Counted from the first letter of the stretch, positions 1 to 6,713 are shown. The stretch: 8,308 nt of DNA from Flavobacterium sp. UBA6195 (GCF_002422095.1 NZ_DITB01000004.1:1-8308), one strand, 5' to 3'. The notes: generated by a model not told the origin, from the letters alone. Numbers and translations: made by a program.

Positions 1-37
1 ACTACTTTTTCTTTTTTAGAAAAAAGTTCATTGAAAT

Positions 38-74
38 GAATCAACATGAAGTTGATTCCCAGGTAAACTGCCTG
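38..74. other. Two adjacent small hairpins upstream of rng
   Basis: Positions 38-45 (GAATCAAC) and 51-58 (GTTGATTC) form a perfect 8-bp stem with the 5-base loop ATGAA. Just after it, CAGG (60-63) pairs with CCTG (71-74) around a 7-base loop. Neither stem is followed by a T run, so they do not look like an intrinsic terminator. They may be part of the untranslated leader of the ribonuclease gene or the 3' end of a transcript entering from outside the window. No coding sequence could be supported in bases 1-194. Confidence 0.45.
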
Positions 75-104
75 TAAAAAATGTTTAATCCATCTGTACG
101 AGTA

Positions 105-168
105 GAATTCAGAATTTAGAATTCAGAATTTAGATTTTTTCTAATTTCTAATTTCTAACTTCTAACTT
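105..168. repeat. Inverted array of 7-bp units upstream of rng
   Basis: A 14-bp unit, GAATTCAGAATTTA, occurs twice in perfect tandem (105-118 and 119-132). After a T-rich spacer, four 7-bp units follow: CTAATTT twice (141-154) and CTAACTT twice (155-168). Read in register, the left arm (106-133) is four heptads of the type AATTCAG/AATTTAG. The reverse complement of the right arm is four heptads of the type AAGTTAG/AAATTAG. The arms match at 22 of 28 positions around the 7-base loop 134-140, so the region can fold into one long AT-rich hairpin ending 26 bases before the rng start codon. It could be a leader RNA structure, a dispersed intergenic repeat of the genome, or both. Confidence 0.6.
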
Positions 169-194
169 TAAAAGTATGGATAAAAATGTACTGC

Positions 195-1739
195 ATGAAC
201 AAAGAGTTAATTATTAGATCTGGTTCAGACGCTGTAGATTTTGCCTTATTAAAAGATGGAAAACTAATAGAATTACACAAAGAAGAAGAAAAGCAAAGCA
301 ATTTTGCGGTAGGCGATCTTTTCATTGCTAAAATCCGTAAACCTGTGGCTGGTTTAAATGCCGCTTTTGTAAACTTAGGCCATGAAAAAGATGCATTTTT
401 GCATTATCATGATTTGGGTCCAAATTTACCTTCTTTGATGAAATTTATTAAACTTGTAAGCGCAGGTAAATTAAAAGATTATTCACTCAAAAATTTTCCT
501 TTTGAAGCTGAAATTGATAAAGATGGCGTTATAACCGACATTCTAAGTGCCAATCAATCAGTTTTAGTTCAGGTGGTAAAAGAGCCTATTTCGACTAAAG
601 GTCCCAGAATTAGTTCTGAGATTTCGTTAGCCGGAAGATATGTGGTTTTAGTCCCTTTTTCAGATCGCGTTTCTGTTTCACAAAAAATAGAATCGAGAGA
701 AGAAAAAGACCGATTAAAACGATTGGTTCAATCTATTAAGCCAAAAGGATTCGGTGTTATTGTGCGAACAGTAGCCGAAGGCAAAAAAGTAGCCGAACTA
801 GACAAAGATCTACAAACATTGATGGATCGCTGGTCTGCGATGTGTAGAAGATTACAAACGGCTCATCATCCATCAAAAGTATTAGGAGAACTTAACAAAG
901 CTTCTTCTATCTTACGAGATGTATTTAATGATACTTTTACCGGTATTCATGTTGATGATGAAGATTTGTATCTTGAAACGAAGGAGTATTTGCAAGAGAT
1001 AGCTCCGGATAAAGTGTCAATCGTAAAACACTATCAGTCTAAGGAACTGCCTCTTTTTGAAAAATATAATATTGAGCGACAAATAAAAACGTCTTTTGGA
1101 AAAACAGTTTCCATGAGCAAAGGTGCTTATTTGATTATTGAACACACAGAAGCTTTACACGTTATCGATGTGAACAGTGGAAATCGTTCAGCAAAAGCAT
1201 CAAGCCAAGAAGATACTGCACTAGAAGTAAACATGATTGCTGCAGCCGAAATTGCACGTCAGTTACGACTTAGAGACATGGGCGGAATTATAGTAGTGGA
1301 TTTCATTGATATGCAAAATCCAGAAAATCGCAAAGTATTGTACGATTTCTTAAGAGAAGAAATGAGTGACGATAAGGCCAAGCATAAAATCTTGCCTCCT
1401 AGCAAATTTGGATTAATTCAAATTACTAGACAAAGAGTTAGACCAGAAGTTAATATTAAAACAAGAGAAGAAGACCCTAACAATGAACATGGGGAAATTG
1501 AAGCTCCAATTTTAATTATCGACAAAATAGCGTCTGACCTTGAACGCATTATTAAAGACCATAAAAAGGTTGTTTTAAACGCACACCCTTTTGTGGCAGC
1601 ATACCTTACTAAAGGTTTTCCATCCTTACGTTCGAAATGGTTTTTCGAATATAAGAAATGGGTGAAGATTATACCTCGTGACGCTTACACGTATCTTGAA
1701 TATCATTTCTTTGATAAAGAAGGAAATGAAATTAAATAA
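195..1739 (+). CDS. rng: Ribonuclease E/G family endoribonuclease (RNase G)
   Basis: This 514-residue cytoplasmic endoribonuclease cleaves single-stranded, AU-rich RNA in mRNA decay and rRNA processing. An S1-like RNA-binding region lies near the N-terminus (about residues 35-120, around FIAKIRKPVAGLNAAFVNLG). The catalytic core carries the two metal-binding aspartates of the family, D325 in IDVNSGNR and D369 in VVDFIDM, which correspond to D303 and D346 of E. coli RNase E. The helix between them (EIARQLRLRDMGG) is also well conserved. The protein ends soon after the core, with no long disordered scaffold, so it is RNase G-like. The CPxCxG zinc-link motif usual after QxRxRP is absent. ATG 195 is preferred over an in-frame ATG at 186 because MNKELIIRS matches the usual start of flavobacterial homologues. 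A strong terminator follows directly. The family call is very secure; the choice between G and E is by architecture. Confidence 0.95.
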   Translation: MNKELIIRSGSDAVDFALLKDGKLIELHKEEEKQSNFAVGDLFIAKIRKPVAGLNAAFVNLGHEKDAFLHYHDLGPNLPSLMKFIKLVSAGKLKDYSLKNFPFEAEIDKDGVITDILSANQSVLVQVVKEPISTKGPRISSEISLAGRYVVLVPFSDRVSVSQKIESREEKDRLKRLVQSIKPKGFGVIVRTVAEGKKVAELDKDLQTLMDRWSAMCRRLQTAHHPSKVLGELNKASSILRDVFNDTFTGIHVDDEDLYLETKEYLQEIAPDKVSIVKHYQSKELPLFEKYNIERQIKTSFGKTVSMSKGAYLIIEHTEALHVIDVNSGNRSAKASSQEDTALEVNMIAAAEIARQLRLRDMGGIIVVDFIDMQNPENRKVLYDFLREEMSDDKAKHKILPPSKFGLIQITRQRVRPEVNIKTREEDPNNEHGEIEAPILIIDKIASDLERIIKDHKKVVLNAHPFVAAYLTKGFPSLRSKWFFEYKKWVKIIPRDAYTYLEYHFFDKEGNEIK

Positions 1740-1742
1740 ATT

Positions 1743-1778
1743 AAAAAAACCGCCTTTCAAAAGATTGGCGGTTTTTTT
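1743..1778 (+). terminator. Intrinsic bidirectional terminator after rng
   Basis: A perfect 12-bp stem (AAAAAACCGCC-type arm at 1743-1754 with its complement at 1767-1778) encloses a 12-base loop. The core is a 5-bp CCGCC/GGCGG stem ending in seven T on the + strand. Seven A at the start give a U tract for transcription from the other side, so it should work in both directions. It lies just 3 bases past the rng stop codon. Bases 1746-1778 recur at 5344-5376 with a single mismatch (A1759 against G5357). Confidence 0.9.
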
Positions 1779-1834
1779 GTTTATATATATTTAATAATTT
1801 TACTCATGGCACATGAAAATTAAAAAAAAATTGT

Positions 1835-1842
1835 TATATTTT
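1835..1842 (+). promoter_or_regulatory. Possible -7 promoter element for the RM gene
   Basis: TATATTTT matches the Bacteroidota -7 consensus TAnnTTTG at seven of eight positions and lies 28 bases before the ATG at 1871. A run of nine A (1822-1830) precedes it. No convincing -33 TTG element is seen at the usual distance, and no purine-rich ribosome-binding site is visible before the ATG. The preceding terminator at 1743-1778 implies that this unit needs its own promoter somewhere in 1780-1870. Confidence 0.3.
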
Positions 1843-1870
1843 AGCCGTTGCAAATATTAACGAATGTAAC

Positions 1871-4800
1871 ATGAAAAATTTACTGCAAATAATTGGTTTT
1901 CAACCAAAAGAAAATGCAAAAGATATTTTTGTAAAAAAATATCAGGATGGTTATGTTATAGAAATTGATTTCCAAAAAGAAATTATAAACTACGGAGATA
2001 AAATTATTTGCGAAAGCAAAACCACTCAAAACTTTTCACAATCTGAAAATTTTGTAGTTCTTGAGTGTGTAAACAGACTTCTTGAAAAAGGTTATAAACC
2101 TGAGAATATTACATTAGAAAAAACTTGGGCTGCTGGTCACGGAACTAGCGGCAGATTAGATATTTGTGTAACTCGTGAAGACGGTTCGGAATATTTATTA
2201 ATTGAATGTAAAACCCACGGAAAAGAATTCGAGAAAGAATTTACTCGAATGAAAAAAGATGGTGGACAATTGTTTACCTACTTTAAATTTAGTAACAAAG
2301 CAGATATTATCATGCTTTATTCATCTGAATTAAAAGGAAAAGAAATTGTTTACCGAAACGAAATTGTAAAAATTGAAGACGATTATAGAACAGGTGATGT
2401 TAAAGATTTTTACGAAAAATGGAGTAAACTAACCAAAGATAATGGTGTTTTTGATAAATGGGTTAATCCATACAATTTTGAAAGCAAAGCTTTGACCATT
2501 AACGACTTAGAAGAAATAAAACAAGAAGATAGTAGTTTTATTTTTAATCGTTTTCTAGAAATTTTACGCCATAATGTTGTTTCTGATAAGGGAAATGCTT
2601 TTAATAGAATTTTCACTTTATTTCTTTGTAAAATCTATGACGAGAAAGATAAAGAAGATACGGATAAAGAATTAGAGTTTCAATGGTTTGAATCGCCGTT
2701 TACTTATGAAGGAGTTCATTATGAAAAAGATACACATGTAACTTTTCAAATTCGTTTAACAGATTTGTATAAAAAGGGAATGAAAGCCTTTTTAGAGAAA
2801 AATGTTACTGATTTTTCAGAATCGGAGTTTAATAATAGATATTCATTTCTTACAGAAGAGCAAAGAAGTCCAATTTTACAGGAATTCAGAAAAGTTCGTT
2901 TAGAAAAAAACAACGAATTTGCAATTAAAGATGTTTATGACGAACAGTCTTTTTATGACAATGCAGTTGTAGTTAAAGAAATTGTTGAATTATTACAAGG
3001 TTACAAATTAAGATACACCAAGAAACAACAATATTTATCCGATTTCTTTGAATTACTTTTAACAACTGGATTAAAACAAGAATCTGGTCAGTTTTTTACG
3101 CCTGTTCCAGTTGCTCAATTTGTAATTAAAAGCTTACCAATTGATAACATCATTAAAGAAAAATTACATAAAGGTGAAAAAGGAGAATTTTTACCTTATG
3201 TAATTGATTATGCTGCTGGAAGTGGACATTTTTTGACTGAAACGATGCACGAAGTGCAAAGAATTATTGACAAAAATGAGTTTCCAGATGTAAAAGCTGA
3301 AGTAAAACGATTTATAAAACAAGCCAAAGAATTTCACTTTGACTGGGCGTTTGATTATGTGTATGGAATTGAAAAGGATTATCGTTTAGTTAAAGTAGGT
3401 AAAGTAGGTTGTTATTTGCATGGCGATGGATTAGCAAACGTCATTCACTCTGATGGGTTAGCAAATTTTGCACACAAAGACTACAAAGGAAAGCTGGCTG
3501 TAAAAGACAAGGATTTTGAGCAAGAAAATAAGCAATTTGATATTATAGTTTCAAATCCCCCGTATGCAATAGATTCGTTTAGAAATGTCTCCAGAAATTT
3601 CTATACAGAAAAGGATTTTGAATTATATAGTAATTTAACAGATAATAGTTCCGAAATTGAATGTTTATTCTTAGAACGTACAAAACAACTTTTAAAGGAT
3701 GGAGGTGTCGCGGGAGTAATAATTCCAATTTCTATCTTAACTAAAACAAGTGAACTCTTTATTAAAACAAGAAAAATGATTATAGAATCATTTGACATAA
3801 TTGCCATAGCTGAATTAGGACCTAATACATTTATGGCTGCAGATGTTAATACTGCTACTTTGTTTTTAAGAAGAAGAAACAACTACCAAAGTAAAAACTT
3901 AAAAATAGCCGTAGTTAAATTCTTTAACGATTTTCAAGATGTTACGCTGAACGGAATTGAAAAACCTGCAACCAAATACGTAAACCACGTTTGGGAAGGA
4001 TTAACGTTTGATGATTATGTTACTTTATTGAAAAAATCACCGAACAAAAATGTTACCGAACACGAAATTTATAAAGAATACAGAAAAAAACTAAAAGCGA
4101 AAAATGAAATAGAATTTTGGACTTTATGCCACAAAATAGAATTTGAAAAAATGTTTTATTACATTATCGTTTATCCTCAAAAACTGGTAGTGGTTAAAAG
4201 TGGGGTTAAGAAGGCTGAAAAAGATTTTTTGGGTTATGAATTTAGTTTCAAAAAAGGTAAGGAAGGGATACATCCTATAAGAAAAGGTAAAACTATTGAT
4301 GAATGTACAAAATTATATGACATCGATGTGTTTGATAATCCTCAAAAAGCAAGTACACATATTTATTATGCTTTTAAAGGAAAATATGATATACCTATAG
4401 ATAAAGAATTATCAAAAAACATTTTTAAGCATCAGCTATTAGATGTTTTTAATTTTGAAAGAGTTGATTTTAACCTTAATCTATCTACTGAAATAAAAAA
4501 TAAAATAATTGTTCCCTCTAAATGGAACAGTGAAAAACTTGAAAATGTTTTTACTGAAATTAAAAACGGAAAAAATGTTGATCAAATAAATGATGTTGGT
4601 AAATTTCGAGTTTCAAGAATTGAAACCATTTCAGGTGCAGTATTTAACATTAATGCAACCAAATGGACTAATGACAATGTTAATGAAGAAGATTTTCTAA
4701 AATATGGTGATATTCTTTTTAGCCATATTAACAGTATAGAGCATATTGGAAAGACTGCAATTTATAAACTAGACGAGAAGATTGTTCATGGTGCTAATTT

Positions 4801-5083
4801 GTTAAGATTACGAGCCAATAATGATATTGTATTGGCTGATTATGCATATGCAATATTAAGATTAACAGATTTTATTAATGAAACGAGAAAATATGCCCAA
4901 AAGGCTGCTAATCAAGCAAGCATAAATTCAACAAATTTGAAAAACTTGAAAATTCCAATACCACCAAAAGATATTCAACAGAAAATAGTGTCAGAAATAG
5001 AAGAGTTAGAGGAAAAATCAAAAACTATTGTTATAAATGACTTGGAAGAACAAAAGGAAAAAATAATTAAAAAATATTTGTGA
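1871..5083 (+). CDS. Single-chain type IIG restriction-modification enzyme
   Basis: This 1070-residue protein fuses nuclease, methyltransferase and DNA recognition. The N-terminal nuclease resembles the HsdR N-terminal domain: E65 in a helix, D97 (GRLDI), E112-C-K114 (IECK) and Q133-x3-Y137, a PD-(D/E)xK site with the QxxxY signature. The HsdM-like N6-adenine methyltransferase has SGQFFTP at 405-411 (motif X region), the SAM-binding loop DYAAGSGHFL at 446-455 (canonical DPACGSGGFL) and catalytic NPPY at 562-565. A spacer of about 200 residues follows. One HsdS-like recognition domain (about 880-1030) then ends in IPIPP and a charged, probably coiled-coil tail (1028-1070). No helicase motor is present, so it should cut near its site without ATP-driven translocation, as type IIG enzymes do. 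It probably protects the host by methylating adenine in its own target. The start is supported by the family-like N-terminus (NLLQIIGF). All key motifs are intact; the target sequence cannot be read from the protein. Confidence 0.9.
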   Translation: MKNLLQIIGFQPKENAKDIFVKKYQDGYVIEIDFQKEIINYGDKIICESKTTQNFSQSENFVVLECVNRLLEKGYKPENITLEKTWAAGHGTSGRLDICVTREDGSEYLLIECKTHGKEFEKEFTRMKKDGGQLFTYFKFSNKADIIMLYSSELKGKEIVYRNEIVKIEDDYRTGDVKDFYEKWSKLTKDNGVFDKWVNPYNFESKALTINDLEEIKQEDSSFIFNRFLEILRHNVVSDKGNAFNRIFTLFLCKIYDEKDKEDTDKELEFQWFESPFTYEGVHYEKDTHVTFQIRLTDLYKKGMKAFLEKNVTDFSESEFNNRYSFLTEEQRSPILQEFRKVRLEKNNEFAIKDVYDEQSFYDNAVVVKEIVELLQGYKLRYTKKQQYLSDFFELLLTTGLKQESGQFFTPVPVAQFVIKSLPIDNIIKEKLHKGEKGEFLPYVIDYAAGSGHFLTETMHEVQRIIDKNEFPDVKAEVKRFIKQAKEFHFDWAFDYVYGIEKDYRLVKVGKVGCYLHGDGLANVIHSDGLANFAHKDYKGKLAVKDKDFEQENKQFDIIVSNPPYAIDSFRNVSRNFYTEKDFELYSNLTDNSSEIECLFLERTKQLLKDGGVAGVIIPISILTKTSELFIKTRKMIIESFDIIAIAELGPNTFMAADVNTATLFLRRRNNYQSKNLKIAVVKFFNDFQDVTLNGIEKPATKYVNHVWEGLTFDDYVTLLKKSPNKNVTEHEIYKEYRKKLKAKNEIEFWTLCHKIEFEKMFYYIIVYPQKLVVVKSGVKKAEKDFLGYEFSFKKGKEGIHPIRKGKTIDECTKLYDIDVFDNPQKASTHIYYAFKGKYDIPIDKELSKNIFKHQLLDVFNFERVDFNLNLSTEIKNKIIVPSKWNSEKLENVFTEIKNGKNVDQINDVGKFRVSRIETISGAVFNINATKWTNDNVNEEDFLKYGDILFSHINSIEHIGKTAIYKLDEKIVHGANLLRLRANNDIVLADYAYAILRLTDFINETRKYAQKAANQASINSTNLKNLKIPIPPKDIQQKIVSEIEELEEKSKTIVINDLEEQKEKIIKKYL

Positions 5084-5340
5084 TGACTAAATCTGAAAAT
5101 AAAATCTTAAAGGCGTTAAAAACAAACAAACTCAATCCAAATAAAACAGGTGAAAGAAAATGGTACAATTATTTTATTTCTGTTGATGAATTGGTTTGGA
5201 CAAGAAATTTTATTGACGGTTATTTAATTCATATTTATTCAGACGAATTTAAAACAAAGCATTTAGTAACTTACACATTAACTTATGATGTCTTTAAAAA
5301 CGAGGATATTTTACGAGTAGGTTATGAAAAATTATATTAA
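5083..5340 (+). CDS. Unrecognised 85-residue protein coupled to the RM gene
   Basis: I do not recognise this family. The ATG at 5083 shares its A with the TGA stop of the restriction-modification gene (TGATG), which suggests translational coupling and a linked role. A GTG at 5080 is also in frame, but the ATG at the overlap is the more natural start. The N-terminal 25 residues are lysine-rich (MTKSENKILKALKTNKLNPNK covers much of this). The rest is rich in aromatic and beta-prone residues (WYNYFISVDELVW, YLIHIYSDEF, LVTYTLTYDVF), suggesting a small beta-rich or mixed domain. No signal peptide, membrane segment, zinc ligand pattern or helix-turn-helix is evident. Candidate roles by position are a regulator, specificity or stability partner, or an unrelated passenger. 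The terminator 3 bases downstream makes it the last gene of the unit. Confidence 0.75.
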   Translation: MTKSENKILKALKTNKLNPNKTGERKWYNYFISVDELVWTRNFIDGYLIHIYSDEFKTKHLVTYTLTYDVFKNEDILRVGYEKLY

Positions 5341-5343
5341 ATC

Positions 5344-5376
5344 AAAACCGCCTTTCGAAAGATTGGCGGTTTTTTT
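5344..5376. terminator. Terminator between RM unit and SIMPL gene
   Basis: The arms AAAACCGCC (5344-5352) and GGCGGTTTT (5365-5373) pair perfectly over 9 bp around a 12-base loop, and seven T (5370-5376) follow on the + strand. The A run on the other side is only four bases, so it should be stronger for the RM unit than for the convergent SIMPL gene, though it is placed to serve both. It matches 1746-1778 at 32 of 33 positions, including the loop. The single G at 5357 turns the loop region into the palindrome CTTTCGAAAG. Confidence 0.88.
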
Positions 5377-5394
5377 ATATCTAAAATCTAAGTT

Positions 5395-6156
5395 TTAATC
5401 CAATTCATACTCTAAACGCACCGTGATTCTAGCAGTTTTGTTTTTACTATAGGTATCAAAATTTCCTCCATAGCTGTCTTCTTCGGTTGAGCCTTGACCT
5501 GTAATTTGGAAAACTCCCATGCTAGCTGATTTTAATTTTCCTAAACTTCCATCAGCAGTTTTTACGATTTTTTGAGCTCTTTCACTTGCGTCTTTAGAAG
5601 CTTTTTCAATTAAACTGTGTTTTAAATTAGGTAAATTGGAATACGTATATTGAATAGAATTTGATGTTAATTCGATTCCAGAGTTAATCAATTCCGATGT
5701 TTTACTTGAAACTTCTTCTATTCGTTTCATCAAATCTGGATTCTTCTTTGCAGAAAATGTAATGGTTTGTGTAGCTTCATAACCATCAAATACTTGTTCG
5801 TATTTGGTTTGATAGGCATTCTCTGGATTTTCGGTTCGTACTTCTCTAAATCGTTTGTTGAATTGAACGGCTCCAAAAGTAAATTCCTCTTTTTTAAATC
5901 CTTTGCTCATGAAGAAATCAGCTACAATTTTTTGATCAGAAATCATTTTGTTGTATGCTTCTTTAATATCAAAACTCTTAGTTGCAAAACTTCCTGACCA
6001 TAAAATTTCGTCCGAGACAAAATCTGTAGTTCCTAATCCTACAACGGAAATAGTATCTAAATTTTCGTTTCGATTTTTAAAAGCTGTGCCTAAAATAAGT
6101 GCGGTAATAATTATTGAAACTCCAATAACTAAAGTTGATTTTAATTTGTTTTCCAT
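5395..6156 (-). CDS. SIMPL (DUF541) domain membrane-anchored protein
   Basis: This 253-residue protein has a short charged N-terminus (MENKLKS) and one hydrophobic segment at about residues 8-26 (LVIGVSIIITALILGTAF), read as an uncleaved signal anchor. The rest should lie in the periplasm. Residues from about 36 onward fit the SIMPL/DUF541 family: the early ISVVGLGTTDF strand, a helical middle with paired KxxxDFFxxKG and KRIEEVSSKT segments, the SNSIQYTYSNLPNLKHSLIEKASKDASERAQKI stretch (about 165-197) typical of the family, and a final TARITVRLEYEL strand. Relatives include the Brucella BP26/OMP28 antigen; the biochemical role of the family is poorly defined. It lies 81 bases downstream of tadA on the same strand with no visible terminator between them, so co-transcription is possible. 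It converges on the RM unit. Confidence 0.85.
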   Translation of the reverse strand: MENKLKSTLVIGVSIIITALILGTAFKNRNENLDTISVVGLGTTDFVSDEILWSGSFATKSFDIKEAYNKMISDQKIVADFFMSKGFKKEEFTFGAVQFNKRFREVRTENPENAYQTKYEQVFDGYEATQTITFSAKKNPDLMKRIEEVSSKTSELINSGIELTSNSIQYTYSNLPNLKHSLIEKASKDASERAQKIVKTADGSLGKLKSASMGVFQITGQGSTEEDSYGGNFDTYSKNKTARITVRLEYELD

Positions 6157-6237
6157 AAAGAAACAGTGTTAGTTGGTTACAAATAATGTAGTATCAAAAC
6201 TCATACCAAGTTACAGAAAATCATTACGTTTTGGAAT

Positions 6238-6678
6238 TTATCGCTTATTTTTAAAAAAAGATTTTATCAAATCGGCACATTCTTTTTCTAAAACTCCCGA
6301 AATGACTTGGGTTTTCGGATGTAATTGTGTTCCCATTTTTTGAAAGCCACGATTCTCATCGGAAGCACCAAAAACAATTTTAGAAATTTGGGACCAATAC
6401 AAAGCGCCTGCACACATTTGGCAAGGTTCTAAAGTCACATACAAAGTACAGTCTTTTAAATATTTTCCGCCAATGAAGTTTGCTGCACTAGTTATGGCTT
6501 GCATTTCGGCATGAGCCGTTACATCATGAAGTAATTCGGTTAAGTTATGTGTTCTTGCAATGACACGATTATCTATTACAATAACAGCACCCACTGGAAT
6601 TTCACCTTTCTCAAAAGCAATTTCGGCTTCTTGAAGGGCTTTCTTCATAAAATACGCATCGGTAAAAATATTCTCCAT
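6238..6678 (-). CDS. tadA: tRNA adenosine(34) deaminase TadA
   Basis: This 146-residue cytoplasmic zinc deaminase should convert adenosine to inosine at wobble position 34 of tRNA-Arg(ACG), widening decoding of CGN codons. It has the cytidine/deoxycytidylate deaminase fold signatures: H56-A57-E58 (zinc ligand and proton-shuttling glutamate) and P85-C86-x2-C89 (the other zinc ligands). The EIPVGAVIV strand (26-34) and the HNLTELLHDVTAHAEMQAI block are characteristic of TadA rather than of free-base deaminases, and the length is normal. The ATG at 6678 gives the expected short N-terminus before YFMKKALQEAE. A -7-like promoter motif ends only 5 bases before the start codon, so the transcript may be leaderless or nearly so. 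dxs starts 42 bases away on the opposite strand. Confidence 0.93.
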   Translation of the reverse strand: MENIFTDAYFMKKALQEAEIAFEKGEIPVGAVIVIDNRVIARTHNLTELLHDVTAHAEMQAITSAANFIGGKYLKDCTLYVTLEPCQMCAGALYWSQISKIVFGASDENRGFQKMGTQLHPKTQVISGVLEKECADLIKSFFKNKR

Positions 6679-6683
6679 AAGTA

Positions 6684-6691
6684 CAAAAATA
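6684..6691 (-). promoter_or_regulatory. -7 promoter element of tadA
   Basis: On the - strand this reads TATTTTTG, a full match to the Bacteroidota -7 consensus TAnnTTTG. It ends 5 bases before the tadA start codon, implying a very short or absent 5' untranslated region. No clear -33 TTG element stands at the expected distance; TTG triplets at 6692-6701 are too close. Confidence 0.45.
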
Positions 6692-6705
6692 CAACAACCA
6701 ATTCT

Positions 6706-6713
6706 TACTTTTG
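6706..6713 (+). promoter_or_regulatory. -7 promoter element of dxs
   Basis: TACTTTTG matches the Bacteroidota -7 consensus TAnnTTTG fully and ends 7 bases before the dxs ATG. As for tadA, the implied leader is only a few bases long. The two divergent -7 elements lie 14 bases apart within a 42-base gap, so polymerases on the two promoters would compete for the same DNA. A -33 element is not evident. Confidence 0.45.

Larger units (their letters stand above)
1780..5340 (+). other. Putative inserted restriction-modification module
   Basis: This interval covers the promoter region, the single-chain restriction-modification gene and its overlapping 85-residue partner. It lies between two near-identical terminators at the convergent junction of rng and the SIMPL gene, two core genes that could share one terminator. 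Spot counts on individual 60-base lines give about 20-32% G+C here against about 37-50% in the rng and dxs lines sampled. No transposase, integrase, tRNA or target-site duplication was seen, so this is not a classical mobile element. Insertion is inferred from the repeated flanks, composition and gene content. Confidence 0.4.

Noticed and set aside
1..27. T-rich then A-rich stretch as a terminator of an upstream gene
   Set aside because: The possible stem is made almost entirely of A-T pairs and lacks a GC core, so it is unlikely to terminate transcription. No upstream gene end could be placed.
1822..1830. Run of nine A before the RM gene as a phase-variation switch
   Set aside because: A single A9 run in very AT-rich intergenic DNA is not surprising, and no length variation can be seen from one sequence.
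1846..1862. CGTT/AACG inverted repeat near the RM start codon as an operator
   Set aside because: A 4-bp match over 17 bases is expected by chance, and no regulator gene of the controller type is present in the unit.
2410..2616. Open frame of 68 codons on the - strand inside the RM gene
   Set aside because: It lies antisense to a clearly coding region, has no recognisable domain and a composition expected from a shadow frame.
3601..3882. Open frame of 93 codons on the - strand inside the methyltransferase domain
   Set aside because: It is fully antisense to conserved methyltransferase sequence and shows no start context or family features.
5767..6172. Two overlapping + strand open frames across the SIMPL gene
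   Set aside because: Both are antisense to a gene with a strong family match. Their hydrophobic look comes from reading the complement of that gene.
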